Source: Paraphysomonas bandaiensis
Taxonomy: Eukaryota > Chrysophyceae
Assembly (NCBI GenBank): GCA_965644295.1
Contig: CBFFRP010000177.1
Span: forward strand, 1-41,588
DNA: 41,588 nucleotides
Direction: 5' to 3'
The first letter of the stretch is position 1. Every line of letters begins with the position of its first letter. Positions 18,664 through 29,916 of this stretch are shown here, one piece after another. A program made the position numbers and the translations under genes. The notes beneath the pieces are model-generated. The model saw only the letters and a list, made by a program, of their open reading frames with translations, searched no databases and was not told the origin of the DNA.

Positions 18664-20526
18664 ATGAACCCTTCTAGTAAGAAAAGGAAGCGGGATGGTG
18701 CGGGTAACACCACACTGACTAAAAGGGATCGTAAGAGGCGTATCAAAGAGTTAGAGAAGCTGTGTGCAGTGACCAATAAGAAGATAGATGAACGGATTCA
18801 TAAGGATAACATCGCATTGTCGCCTATATCTAAGACATTAACTCTAGCTAAAATAGCATACGATGCTGCTAGATCTGGCACTGTAAGTCAGGTAGCTGAT
18901 ATACGCCGAGTCGCTCATCTCATTGTGCCGTCAATCCATATTGATGGCACGAAAGAACATCACGCCACAGCTGATTGTTTACTAAGTGAAGCATCATTAT
19001 ATGCTGAGGCTGCATTTCTGTTTGCATTGTCGGGTATCGGATCTTCAGAGCATGATGTGGGGACTGTTGATGAAGTTCAACGGGATTTATACTGCATACT
19101 GTGTCAGAATTGTACTATACTACTAGAAGCTGCTTGCAGACGTGACATGTGGTCTGTATCCACATTGAAAAGCTTTACGAAAATGGTTGAACAGTTGGCA
19201 GTATCTGGTATTCGAAGTGTCTCTGACTCTAACGGCGGTGGCTTTCACAAAATGGCATTGATGTTATCTGATTATGTAAAGGCTGATAACAATTTACGCG
19301 ATTCAGATGAATGGGAGGCTCTGAGCGAATTCCTTAGTGAAGAATTGTCCTCGAATGATAGCGGCATTGGACACATGGGGTATTGTCTGTACTCACGATG
19401 CAACCGACCCCTTACTGCCTTGTGGAGTCACAGCGCCAAACAAAAGAAAGTTCGTTGTGCAGGTGTCGCTGCAGCCCCTGGAATCAGAATTGCAAAACTC
19501 TCTGTAGATCGGTCAGTAGGCAGAGTAATATGGGCTGGAGACTCCCCTTTGGGATTCACTGACATGAGCAGGCCCCTTGTTATCGATGTTGGATGCGGTT
19601 TCGGAGTTTCTCTGCTTGGTCTAGCCTCCTGTCATAATGAGCCACGTGGGGCTATTTCTAGGAGTTGGAATTATCTAGGCTGTGATCTCAGTGCTCATTG
19701 TATTTCTTATGCCCAAGGTGTTGCTTCGAGGTGGGGATTGTCGTCGACATGCAGATTTTGTGTTGCCCCTGCTGAAGACTTTCTCTTGTGGGTGAAGGAA
19801 CACTACCCTGGTCCTGTGGTTTGGGTGCTGGTTCAGTTTCCAACACCTTATAAGTTAGAGTCGTCTGGTAGTTCGCAGATCAAAAAAGAACTACAGTCTT
19901 TGAAAAGCAAGAATTCCCAACTTCCTGTCTTGTCGCCTTCATCATTACTGGAGTCAACAGATTGCAATGATGATAGTGGTTTTATGGTGACTAATACTTT
20001 TGTGCAATTGGTGCTTGATATTGCTGCGAACAAATGCCCGAAAATATGCTCAGCATGCGCGACGGCTACAACCAAAAATATTAGAATGGCCGTATGTACA
20101 TGTAACGCTGGCATGTGTGGTGTGTATGCCCAGTCAAATGTTGAAGATGTCGCTGTGACAATGAAGAGGAGGTTTGAGGCTAATATGAATGCACATACAC
20201 AGCCCAATGATTCCCTCCCTCTCAAGTTTATTGTGTCAAGTAATGCAATAGCGCAGCATATAGTTAGCGACAATGGTACTTCTCAAATGTCATTTTCGTG
20301 CTCTGGGAAGCCCACGGTTAGTAAAAGACAAGAAGCATGGGAGGCAGCAGGAGGTGAGAGAGCATTGGTGTCAAGTACGACGGGTACTGGTGTAAATATG
20401 AAATGTAATGGGTGGATGGCTACTAGTCCACTCCCGTTTTATGCTCGAACCGAAACTGAAGCAGCATATGCTATGAGTAAAAAGGCTGTCTTCCGAATAG
20501 GGTGGTCTGTATATTGCGCCAATTAA
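18664..20526 (+). CDS. SAM-dependent methyltransferase, TrmB (tRNA guanine-N7)-like (620 aa)
   Basis: A single exon. I chose the ATG at 18664 (MNPSSKKRKRDG); the frame is open slightly further up but without an ATG. Residues 4-40 are strongly basic (KKRKR, KRDRKRR), likely a nuclear or nucleolar signal. Residues about 50-270 are helical with no named domain. A Rossmann methyltransferase fold follows: motif I VIDVGCGFGVSLLGLA near residues 304-320, an acidic motif II (YLGCDLS) and VQFPTPYKL near residue 389. The last corresponds to the FPDP-type substrate-site motif of the TrmB family that makes m7G46 in tRNA. It is much longer than bacterial TrmB (about 240 aa), with an N-terminal extension and a Cys-rich insert near residues 460-485 (CPKICSACATATT ... 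CTCNAGMCG). The substrate is therefore not certain. It resembles divergent plant/protist TrmB-like proteins rather than classical Trm8. Confidence 0.75.
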   Translation: MNPSSKKRKRDGAGNTTLTKRDRKRRIKELEKLCAVTNKKIDERIHKDNIALSPISKTLTLAKIAYDAARSGTVSQVADIRRVAHLIVPSIHIDGTKEHHATADCLLSEASLYAEAAFLFALSGIGSSEHDVGTVDEVQRDLYCILCQNCTILLEAACRRDMWSVSTLKSFTKMVEQLAVSGIRSVSDSNGGGFHKMALMLSDYVKADNNLRDSDEWEALSEFLSEELSSNDSGIGHMGYCLYSRCNRPLTALWSHSAKQKKVRCAGVAAAPGIRIAKLSVDRSVGRVIWAGDSPLGFTDMSRPLVIDVGCGFGVSLLGLASCHNEPRGAISRSWNYLGCDLSAHCISYAQGVASRWGLSSTCRFCVAPAEDFLLWVKEHYPGPVVWVLVQFPTPYKLESSGSSQIKKELQSLKSKNSQLPVLSPSSLLESTDCNDDSGFMVTNTFVQLVLDIAANKCPKICSACATATTKNIRMAVCTCNAGMCGVYAQSNVEDVAVTMKRRFEANMNAHTQPNDSLPLKFIVSSNAIAQHIVSDNGTSQMSFSCSGKPTVSKRQEAWEAAGGERALVSSTTGTGVNMKCNGWMATSPLPFYARTETEAAYAMSKKAVFRIGWSVYCAN

Positions 20527-21385
20527 AGTAAACACTATTTTTTAGAATCGAAGCACTCTACGCTAACAATAGTTTATACTATTTATATCATACGTTTCGT
20601 TAATTTATGTAGCAAGCTTTCTGTATAATACTTACCATTATGCATAACGACGAGTGCAAAAGGTTCGCCTCTCACCTATCCAACAGTTTTTTGTATAGAC
20701 AGCAAGGCTGAGTTTAGAAATATTTTCTATCTACATAGTACGCGATGTCTCTGTTGCTTAGGTGATACAGCACATCTCATGATTAGCATTGTATATACTG
20801 CTGACAATTACTAATTACTACCAACCAGTCAGTCAGACATGGATCTGAAGTGGACGTTTTACTCATGTATATGGACTTAAAGTGCTATCCAAGCGCTCTA
20901 TATTTTCTCTAGTTCTCTAGTTATACTGAAGAAAATTTGATGTGTACACCATTCTAGTTTGAATTGCATAACAAGTTAAAAGTTAAGTAGAAAAACATAG
21001 TTACCATTTACCATCCGTAGTCTGTTATTTATCCTAATATCAGTAATTAATAATTAAGGTGGCACCACACTATCTATGCTGAGCGATATTATCTTTAATG
21101 GCCATAATAATTGCGGGGAATTTGGAACCCATTAATGGGTTACGGTTACATAAGATATAAAATAGCACAGCTTATGGCTCATAACATTCTTTCGCTTATT
21201 ATACTATTTGATAGTGAACATATTCTACACTCCACAATTCGCATTTGAAATTTATAACATTGTATCAGTATGAAACTATAAATCGTCGACGACAAGTCGG
21301 TCCAATCGTATATTTGACAAGAAGTCATGTAATATCCAAAGATTTCTTCTCGACTCTACATTTCCTCGCTGACGTATTCGTTTCA
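20527..21385. other. Intergenic between convergent genes, AT-rich
   Basis: This lies between the end of the methyltransferase (+) and the end of dyskerin (-). I see no gene or RNA. CCATTAATGG recurs at 21129-21138; the same palindrome stands near 8580. Confidence 0.5.
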
Positions 21386-22834
21386 TCATTCCGATGCCTC
21401 CTTACTCTTTTTCTTTTTATGCTTCTTCGTCGGGGGAACTTCGCTGCTCGATTGGACACTGGCATCATCACCACCCACAGAGTGCTTCTTCTTGCGCTTC
21501 TTTTCGCCATCAGCGCCCTCCTTGTCGGTAGACTTCTTCTTTTTCTTCTTGTTGTCATCACTGGCGTCGTTTTCTTCCACTGCTTCAGTTGATGTAGCTA
21601 CAGGTGTTGAGCTGATCAGTTTTAAGTAGTCAGCAGGGGTACTGTCGGTGGTCTGACCATACTTTCCAAGCTTTCCCTCCTTGATAAGTCCCTTCTTCTT
21701 CTGTGCGACAGGTCCCATGCCCCAACGACGGGGGTAGGTATCCCTTTCCATAATCACGCGTTTAATTTTTGCAACTACTCCGTGATCAACAGTGGCCATT
21801 ACTGCAGTTGTCATCTGCGCTATCCCCACAGCAATCGCTTCGCCCTTTGTGGTAATCATGACAATTTCCTCGTTCACCTCTATTCCGTCCGCAAAGCGAA
21901 GAAGTCCAGGAATCATAAATTTGGCACCGTAGCAAATTGCATTGACTGCGCTATCTTTCACCACTACCCTCTTAAGGTTAATCAGTAATGTCTCCAATGG
22001 CATCACGACCCGACGCAGGTATGATTCGTCCTTCGTGTTGTCGTACTGATACTGGGCATCAAGTACATCATGCATTGTCACGAGGTTCTCGTTCTCGGTG
22101 AGAATACCGGAACGGACTCGTCGAAGCTCTTGCATGTGTCCACCAGTGCCAACCAGCAAACCAAGATGAACGCAAAGGGTTCGTACATAAGTTCCAGCTT
22201 CGCATGACACCCAAAACACTCCCAGGTGCCTCTCGCGATCATACTCGATAAGTTTCGACTCGTATATGTGTCTAATACGTAACTGCCTTTTCACAGCAGA
22301 TATAAGCGGAGGGCGCTGAAATAAAGCTCCAGTAAGGGTCTCAATGGCTTTATACAGTTTAATATCTTCGGTCAATGCACTGTGCAAGCGAACGATACCA
22401 ACATATTCTTTTCCGGCTCCCTGCTGGGCCTTGACAAGTCTGGTGGCACGATCGATGCAAACAATCAAACATCCTGTCACTTTAGGGTCCAGTGTTCCAC
22501 TATGTCCGGTCTTTTCAACACGCAGAATACGTTTAATCCATGCAACAATCTCATGACTACTAGGATTAGCAGGTTTGTCCAAGTTGATAACACCGTATCT
22601 AACATACTCCTGAATATCTCTCTTGAGAGGAGATGACCCGCAGGGGATAGGCGTATAATGGGATGAACGAACATGAAGCTGATCGTAATTTTTTAACAAC
22701 AGAGGCCACTTTGATGTATCCAACTTGGGTGTAGTGGACTCCGGCTTGATCATGAAGTCAGTAGATGCTGATGCAGCAGGTTTGCCTTCCTTGCTCTTGC
22801 TCTTCTTCTTCGCCTTCTTGTCTACTGAATCCAT
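21386..22834 (-). CDS. CBF5: Dyskerin/Cbf5, H/ACA snoRNP pseudouridine synthase (482 aa)
   Basis: A single-exon gene of nearly the same length as yeast Cbf5 (483 aa by recollection). It is the catalytic subunit of box H/ACA RNPs, which convert uridine to pseudouridine in rRNA and snRNA in the nucleolus, and in some lineages also stabilise telomerase RNA. The N-terminal DKC-type segment spans about residues 40-95. The TruB-type catalytic loop is [11 protein letters not shown], with the catalytic aspartate at D116. The motif [13 protein letters not shown] near residue 210 is also typical. A PUA RNA-binding domain follows (about residues 285-365), then the conserved [11 protein letters not shown] block. 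Both ends are lysine-rich (residues 6-18 and about 425-482), as expected for nucleolar targeting. The start ATG at 22834 gives a complete protein. It is divergent to IFT80 with 482 bp between starts. Confidence 0.97.
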   Translation of the reverse strand: MDSVDKKAKKKSKSKEGKPAASASTDFMIKPESTTPKLDTSKWPLLLKNYDQLHVRSSHYTPIPCGSSPLKRDIQEYVRYGVINLDKPANPSSHEIVAWIKRILRVEKTGHSGTLDPKVTGCLIVCIDRATRLVKAQQGAGKEYVGIVRLHSALTEDIKLYKAIETLTGALFQRPPLISAVKRQLRIRHIYESKLIEYDRERHLGVFWVSCEAGTYVRTLCVHLGLLVGTGGHMQELRRVRSGILTENENLVTMHDVLDAQYQYDNTKDESYLRRVVMPLETLLINLKRVVVKDSAVNAICYGAKFMIPGLLRFADGIEVNEEIVMITTKGEAIAVGIAQMTTAVMATVDHGVVAKIKRVIMERDTYPRRWGMGPVAQKKKGLIKEGKLGKYGQTTDSTPADYLKLISSTPVATSTEAVEENDASDDNKKKKKKSTDKEGADGEKKRKKKHSVGGDDASVQSSSEVPPTKKHKKKKSKEASE

Positions 22835-23316
22835 GGTATATCAACCGCTTTGCAAAGACTATGCAATGTTATATTATATATAAGCACTTCCAGGTGCTCT
22901 GTGGTGATATAATGTGAATGCTTTCCTCTGAGAGCCAAACAAACAGCATACACATCCATGCATATATATTCTCTTCCAGCTGGCATTTCTACAGACGGCA
23001 TCACATCATTGCCATCAAAATCCCTCGCATTTGATTGGTGATTGTGTGAAGTACAGATATCTTGAGAAGGAAGGGAACAAAAACTGAAAATAGTTGTAAA
23101 AGGTATTTGAAAACGGCTGTAGGGAGTATATCAGCATGAGGGATTTTTTGAACGGAAACGGCAACACGTAAATGAGGACTTTTAAAATCATCATATATGT
23201 CGACAACTCGAGTATACAGGGTCGAACCTTTACTGTGAGGAGAGAGCTGTAGTTGTGGTAATATTTTAATATCTTGTTGTGACGTATAACCATATAATTG
23301 TTATCGCATTGCATCT
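22835..23316. promoter_or_regulatory. Divergent intergenic region between dyskerin and IFT80
   Basis: This 482-bp region must contain the promoters of both genes. I see ATATTATATATAAG near 22869-22882 as a possible TATA element for dyskerin (minus strand). No other motif stands out. Confidence 0.35.
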
Positions 23317-25829
23317 ATGCGCCTCAATTTAACCGTCAAAACTGAGCGTAAGTTTATGAAGTATCATAAACACGACATCTAACGTTTATATACAGATTCA
23401 GATATTGCAAGTGCAGTTGCATGGACTCCTGATTGCAGTTTATTTTCTTGTAGTGATGATAAAACAATATGCAAGTGGTCAGCTGATGCTGAAGCCACAG
23501 GAAAGTTTAATTCCGTCGATGCCTATATAACTAACATCTCATGGGTGCCTCCTGTGGGCAAGCAGGTAGGGTGTTTATTTTTTATAAACCGAATATATAT
23601 ATAATTTTATATTTAGTCTGCGGATATGTTTGCCGCGGCATGTACTGATGGAACATTTCGTTTTGTCTCGCGCTCTGGTAGAGAGGAAAAGAAAATTAAT
23701 GCCCATGAAGGCGCTGTTATATCTGTTGCATGGAGTCATGATGGAGCTGCTCTATTGTCAGCGGGAGAGGATGGTGATGTAAAAATATGGTCTAGAAGTG
23801 GTAACATGCGTTCTGTCTTGGCGTCTACTGGTCAGTCTGTATACTGCTCTTGTTGGGGTCCGGATGACGATCAAGTCCTGATTGCATGTGGAAAAGTCCT
23901 AATGATTAAATCTGTACAAGCAAATAAGAAGAATCTACAGTGGAATGCGCATGATGGAATCGTTTTGTGCGTTGATTGGAATGTTACCAATCAAAACATA
24001 GTCAGTGGAGGGGAGGATTGTATTTACCATGTGTGGGACTCTTTCGGACGCATGCTGTACACAAGTAAGCTTCTGGACAATGTTATCACATCTGTACGCT
24101 GGAGTCCAAATGGAGATGTGTTTGCTGTTGGATTGTACAATAATATCCGCCTCTGTGATAGAACAGGCTGGACACATAGCAAGGAGAGAGTCGATTCGGG
24201 GTCAATCATCAGTATTGCATGGACATCTGATGGAACACAGTTTGCTGGTGCAGGTGGCAATGGCTCTGTCGTGTTCGCTCAGCTAGTTGACCGCCACCAT
24301 GAATGGAAGAACACTGAGGTGGTTCTTGTTGAGCCGAGAAAGTTGCGAGTACAGGATGCCGCGAATGAGACTATGGAGGACCTGGAATTCCCCAGAGATC
24401 GAGTGGTGGAAGTTGGCATCGGTTATGACATGCTTGTGGTGACCACAACGAATCAATGTTACGTGTACGCGGTTCAAAACTTAAATACTCCGATTATATT
24501 CGACATAAAAGCTCCACCACATTTTATTCACCTATGCAGAAAGCATTTCCTCACACTGGACCAGATCAGTGGCATCCAGATTATTACCTACGAGGGGCGT
24601 ATATCGAGTAACTTGCGGTTCCAGGGACTGCGACCAGAATTTCTTTCGCGCGATATGGTAGCTCTTGCGGCAGACATGGTGTGTGTGGTAGATACAGTTG
24701 ACAAGAAGACTGTTCATGTGATGGACCCTGTTAATGGACGCATATTGGGAAAGATATCGCACTCGTGCGAGGTACTAAACCTTTGCCTCAACCAACACTC
24801 CCTCGGTCCACAGGAGCGCCTCCTGGTCTTCTCTGACAGAAATAAGGATCTATTCATCGCTCATGTGGGGGCTCTATCGTCGGGTGGAGGACAAGCACAA
24901 GGCGGACCTCCGACATATAAACTGCAGGTGAATGTCGATTCCTTTACATTCAATGATGAGACAGATGTGCTGGTTGGTATTTCGGAAGGTCGTATCAAAG
25001 CCTGGTACTACCCTGCAGCCGCTTTTGTGGACAAAGACTTGCTTCCCCTAACAGTTATGAATGTCGATGGGACAGAGTGTGGGCGCAGTGCTCAAATAGT
25101 ATCCTACACTGGGTCTCGAATATCTGTGAGAAAGGTTGACGGATCTGTTATATTCTCGTCCACAGCGGTGGATATTGATCTTCTTTACGAGTTAGCTCGC
25201 TCCTCTAAGTGGGAAGAATGTATGCGTCTCTGTCGGCATCAGAAGTCAGAGATTTTGTGGGCAACACTCTCCCTTATGTCTCTCGCAAAGAAACAATTAG
25301 ATACAGTTGAGATGTGTCTAGCAGAGATTAATGAAGTTCCGAAGGTATGACTCGACCTCTAGTACACTTTTTTCTGATTGTCAAAATAGGTGGAATATAT
25401 TCAATACATAAAGTCTATTCCATCAGAAGAAGGAAGAAATGCAGAGCTCGCTCTGTATCGTCGACAACCGAACGAGGCTGAGCGTATTCTCCTGCAGGCA
25501 TCTCCACCACTTATATACAGAGCCGTGAAGATGAATATCCACCTGTACAGATGGGATAGAGCTCTCGATATCGCTGTAAAGTATCGAAGCCATGTGGATA
25601 CGTGCTTGGGCTATCGCCAGCGCTATCTTGAGCAATTTGGCAGAAGAGAAACGGATCAGAGATTTTTGCAGTATGCCAACCAGGTCAGTAAATTGGAGCA
25701 CTATCCTGTTCACTCGTAATATGCTATGTTGTGTAACAGGTGACTGTCGACTGGGATGCTATCAATGCCAAAAAACAAAAAGAACTTGATGACGAGAAAA
25801 TGAGAAGTGGAAGTGGTGGAAGGAAGTAA
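23317..25829 (+). CDS. IFT80: IFT80, intraflagellar transport complex B protein, 5 exons (770 aa)
   Basis: Exons: 23317-23347, 23396-23565, 23617-25344, 25390-25683, 25740-25829. Introns are 48, 51, 45 and 56 nt, all GT-AG, and phases join cleanly to 771 codons including the stop. The human protein is 777 aa by recollection, so the model is full length. The start MRLNLTV at 23317 matches the conserved MRLK opening. The N-terminal half is WD40 propeller (AVAWTPDCSLFSCSDDKTIC, AVISVAWSHDGAALLSAGED, GIVLCVDWNVTNQNIVSGGE, SIISIAWTSDGTQFAGAGGN). A second propeller and C-terminal helical repeats follow (YELARSSKWEECMRLCRHQK). IFT80 is a peripheral IFT-B subunit required to build cilia; its presence shows the organism is ciliated or recently was. 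It is convergent with the thioredoxin gene. Confidence 0.96.
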
Positions 25830-26309
25830 GGTGAAATGTATGACGCACCTGTGTAGTCGAGGCCGAAAATGCGTGAATGTTTAGGCGAGGAATTGTGATA
25901 GTAAACTAGTAGTATTTAGTGCTGGACATTAATGAAATGTAATAAGAAGGATATAGTATAACCGCGATGTTTTGCATACGTTTGACGTAAGTAAAATGAC
26001 TTAAACTCTGAATATTGTTGTTTAGCTATTAGTTACACAAATTAGGATTATAGCTACGCTGAAGCTTTATGACTTGGAAGTAAGAGTGTACCATTAAAAT
26101 TTACGAGATATTTCGACTTGAGAATAAACAAGAAAACTGATTTTCCCTACATCTTGCGTGACTTATACTATCATTGGTCTTTACTTACTACAGTAACACA
26201 TCTTAATAACTACATAGCTACTTGGCGATATAACAAAGTGATCGCTTGTATGTTCAGTTTATTATCGTTACTAATGTACTATCAGTGAGGCGACGCTCTA
26301 CCGCTAACT
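25830..26309. other. Convergent 3' intergenic region
   Basis: 480 bp of AT-rich DNA between the IFT80 stop and the thioredoxin stop. I see no gene. Both 3' ends must terminate here. Confidence 0.5.
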
Positions 26310-26857
26310 CTATAATTCACGTAATGTACGTTTAATTTTATCTACATCAGCACCAGAAAAGCGATTGACTATTCTGGAATTCTTAAAGAATATGAAAGTC
26401 GGCATCGAGCGGACTTGATATCTTCTTGTGACAGCCGGATTCTCTTCGACATCAACCTTAACAAAAACAGTATTAGAATACTCCCTCTCGTTCGAGAGCT
26501 GATCAAATATTGGTGATATCATTTTGCATGGCATACACCAACTCGCACTGAAGTCTACAATGACCTGTTTAAGTGTCAATCCTCGTTATATAACATAAAA
26601 CTCAACTAACATTTTTCCCCTTAGCTGCTGCCATTATCTCATCAAATTCACGCTCTGTCCGCGCATGACGCACCTATACTAGAGTTAAGTTGATAGTAAT
26701 GAACAGTGTGTGTGACCTTAGAAGATGCCCCTCCTCGAACATCCACAGCCCTCCTTCCAAAACCACCTATAGATAACAATGCATTGTCTGGACGAACAGA
26801 GCTACCAATGAAAAATATTCCAAATAAAACTAATAAGGGCAGATGTTTCATATACAT
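26310..26857 (-). CDS. Secreted or organelle-targeted thioredoxin, 3 exons (152 aa)
   Basis: Exons: 26857-26717, 26673-26611, 26564-26310. Introns of 43 and 46 nt are both phase 0, giving 152 aa. The N-terminus MYMKHLPLLVLFGIFFIGSS is a clear signal peptide or membrane anchor. It is followed by a linker with GRRAVDVRGGASSK and then a complete thioredoxin fold: VIVDFSASWCMPCKM with redox motif CMPC (canonical is CGPC), VFVKVDVEENPAV, and the cis-proline segment VRSMPTFIFFKNSRI. The fold would reduce or exchange disulphides of partner proteins, here in the secretory route or in a compartment reached through it. The Gly-to-Met change in the active site should shift redox potential, but direction cannot be read from sequence. 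A plain cytosolic thioredoxin reading is possible only if an internal ATG is used. Confidence 0.85.
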
Positions 26858-28200
26858 GGTTATGATAATGGGTCCTCTTACGGCTCTGAACTATTCGGAT
26901 ATATCTGACTGACATGGTGCAGTTCCAGGGACCAGACAACACACCCATACTCGGCCTCTGCCTGTATGTACGTAACAATATGCACAAGAACATGAGTGCA
27001 GACTACAGCAATACACATGGTAATACAGTACAGCAGATACACAAATCATGACATAAATGCATAAATGGAAAAAGCACGCACTGCACAGTAAGAGCGCAAA
27101 GGAATTATCATCCTGCGTCCTCAAAATCGTGCTTTCGCTTGATGTTGAGTTTTTAATTTCACCTCAGAGTTCAGATCGTTGAAATCTTTTGCAATTGAAG
27201 TCCATTTTAGTTAGATCCTTCCCTCTCCACAGTTTTCAGATGCGGAATGGATTCCGTTCTCTTATTCTTCTCCTTCTCATATTGAGGAATTGCTAGCTTC
27301 TGGTTCTTCGCAAAGGATCTGAAATCATTACACCTGAGGTGAAAGTGATACTCAATATCAAGCGAAAGCATGGTTTTGAGAATCCGGAAGATGCACTGGA
27401 GAATGACTTCATACAGTACACTGCTATATCCAGAGATGTCTGGAATTGAGGATCTCCGCTGATACCCTGAATTGAATTCAAATGAACCCATTGATGAGGA
27501 CCGAACCACTTAACCTGGATATTCGCTTCATCAAATAGATATTTATATACTTCACTTTAATTGCATACTATCATAAGAACGCTCTGTCTGCGTATACATC
27601 TTGGCTTTACATGCATTGAGCATAAACTGATGAGGACACAAGAGAAGATAGAAGATCTAAACGCTTCCCCAAAGCCTTGGAATGCCACCAAGCAGTAATT
27701 TATATGCTTCAGACTTTTCAGCGTCACCACTAGGTCAGTTGGAACCAGGAATAATATCATACGACACAGATGAAAGTAAATGTACTCTGTGAATCCATCA
27801 GGAAAACTTGACCACGGTGGCAGAACATATCGAGGAGCGATGGAAAATATTAGCAAATATCGAACAATATACCCTCCCACGGCGTGCTCGTACAAATATC
27901 GAATGATAAGTGAGTTATTACGTTAGAATTTTATATTCAAGCCCACTTCATACTAATGCAATATTTTTTTCTGGCTAACTGAAATACAGACCGCAATGCT
28001 TATTAAAATAGCAAAAACATTAGCTACACATTGTCTCTCTGAACAAGGAGTACAATAGTAGAGCCCTACATACACTTCCGCTACACTGACTATAGAGATA
28101 TTTAACTAACTCTATTATAAAATTATCAGATTCAAAAACATAAAACACTACATTTAGACATGAAAATACGCTAAATAAATTAATAGACATATTATTTTGC
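26858..28200. other. Intergenic with coding-like fragments of unknown origin
   Basis: There is no confident gene. Around 27310-27450 the plus strand reads GSEIITPEVKVILNIKRKHG and then FENPEDALENDFIQY up to a stop at TGA. This has natural amino-acid composition but no start, no partner exon I can join, and no family I recognise. A second plus-strand frame near 27682-27800 (MPPSSNLYASDFSASPLGQL) is similar. Minus-strand frames at 27207-27509 and 27557-27895 overlap them. This may be a decayed gene or an unmodelled multi-exon gene. Confidence 0.3.
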
Positions 28201-29208
28201 TCATGGGTAATTATGGCCTGCTTCTAGAAGAGATCCCCTAAACAGAATAGGTACCGATGGTGAACTACTATCTTTGCTGCGCTGAATTTGCAGATGCAAA
28301 TGAGGTTCAGGGCAAAAGCCAGCCTCACCTGATAAACAAATGACTTCACCTTTTCTAATTCTATCTCCTACTGATACTTGCACTCCTTCGTGATGAATAT
28401 GTACATACTCCGCGTACAATTCATCCTCAACTTTTTTAACGAGAATTGAGTTCCAATGAAAAAGATTCGAGACGTGCACTCCAGTTACTGTCGAATCCTT
28501 GCGCACTTCTAAGACCTCCCCATCAAAAATGGCAACAACTGGAGTGCCTACATCACATCGGAAATCTACAGCATGATATGTGCTTGGGTGTGCAAAGTGA
28601 GTTAACTGTCCGCCACTGGACTGCGTACAAAGCCAAGTTGTCGGTGCGCTTCGTCCGTCATTTAATAACGGGAATACATCCATATCATAGGGTTTTAAAC
28701 TCTCTAAGACTGTCATATCTGGTGCTATATATTCTTGAATATCTGATGATACACGAATCGTGTCAAGCGCGCAGCGGCTCATTTTAGTATGCGACTTCTT
28801 ATTCTTGGAACGTTTCTTCTTCTGGGACTTCGACTTCACTTCTTCAACTTTGGGCTCCAAGAAACACAAGTCCATGCAAGTTTCAGAGTGAAGAAGGGCT
28901 ACAAAAGTAACGTATTCTCTACGTGTAGCAGTGAGTGGATCGTCCAGCAAATCTGCACCTTGAGCAGACACCACCCTCGCACAGTTCTCAACAGTCACAA
29001 AATATGTTCGAGTAGAAGGCGATGTATTTAAAATAGTCAAAATGCCATCATCAGGATCAATACTGAAGTCTGGGATATCATCTGGATTATCAACTTGATA
29101 TTCGTCATAGCCAAGGCACCAATCGGGTAGAGTCACTTCACTGGAAGGAGGGCCCTCAGGAATAACAAGGAAGCAACCCAGATGAGCCTCTTGAACCACA
29201 TTCGACAT
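28201..29208 (-). CDS. M23/LytM-type metallopeptidase-domain protein (335 aa)
   Basis: A single exon from ATG at 29208 (MSNVVQEAHLGCF) to the stop at 28201; the frame is open a few codons upstream but without an ATG. Residues 1-130 are acidic with no named domain, then a lysine-rich block near 130-145 (KSQKKKRSKNKK) could be a nuclear signal or linker. The C-terminal third is an M23 (lysostaphin/LytM) fold. Zinc ligands are visible as H212-x3-D215 (YHAVDFRCDVGTPV) and H305 in PHLHLQI (H303-x-H305). The strand pattern VVAIFDGEVLEV, YVHIHHEGVQVSVGDRIRKG and GEAGFCPEPHLHL is typical. In bacteria such enzymes cut glycine-containing cross-links of peptidoglycan. The eukaryotic substrate is unknown, and there is no signal peptide. 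All metal-binding residues are present, so activity is plausible. Confidence 0.85.
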   Translation of the reverse strand: MSNVVQEAHLGCFLVIPEGPPSSEVTLPDWCLGYDEYQVDNPDDIPDFSIDPDDGILTILNTSPSTRTYFVTVENCARVVSAQGADLLDDPLTATRREYVTFVALLHSETCMDLCFLEPKVEEVKSKSQKKKRSKNKKSHTKMSRCALDTIRVSSDIQEYIAPDMTVLESLKPYDMDVFPLLNDGRSAPTTWLCTQSSGGQLTHFAHPSTYHAVDFRCDVGTPVVAIFDGEVLEVRKDSTVTGVHVSNLFHWNSILVKKVEDELYAEYVHIHHEGVQVSVGDRIRKGEVICLSGEAGFCPEPHLHLQIQRSKDSSSPSVPILFRGSLLEAGHNYP

Positions 29209-29336
29209 TAAGTACAAGTGAATATAGTGTGAGTCGGGGAAACTATCAAATGACTCTACAATGACATATAAGCTTCGTTGTAGGAATTGTGATTCTCCAC
29301 ATTACACTGAACATGATGCAGCCACATGTACAGCAG
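29209..29336. promoter_or_regulatory. Proximal upstream region of the M23 gene
   Basis: Together with the microsatellite this forms the divergent promoter region between the M23 gene and the hydrolase gene. No clear TATA element was seen. Confidence 0.25.
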
Positions 29337-29916
29337 TATGTATGTATGTATGTATGTATGTATGTATGTATGTATGTATGTATGTATGTATGTATGTATG
29401 TATGTATGTATGTATGTATGTATGTATGTATGTATGTATGTATGTATGTATGTATGTATGTATGTATGCAGGTATGTATGTATGTATGTATGTATGTATG
29501 TATGTATGTATGTATGTATGTATGTATGTATGTATGTATGTATGTATGTATGTATGTATGTATGTATGTATGTATGTATGTATGTATGTATGTATGTATG
29601 TATGTATGTATGTATGTATGTATGTATGTATGTATGTATGTATGTATGTATGTATGTATGTATGTATGTATGTATGTATGTATGTATGTATGTATGTATG
29701 TATGTATGTATGTATGTATGTATGTATGTATGTATGTATGTATGTATGTATGTATGTATGTATGTATGTATGTATGTATGTATGTATGTATGTATGTATG
29801 TATGTATGTATGTATGTATGTATGTATGTATGTATGTATGTATGTATGTATGTATGTATGTATGTATGTATGTATGTATGTATGTATGTATGTATGTATG
29901 TATGTATGTATGTATG

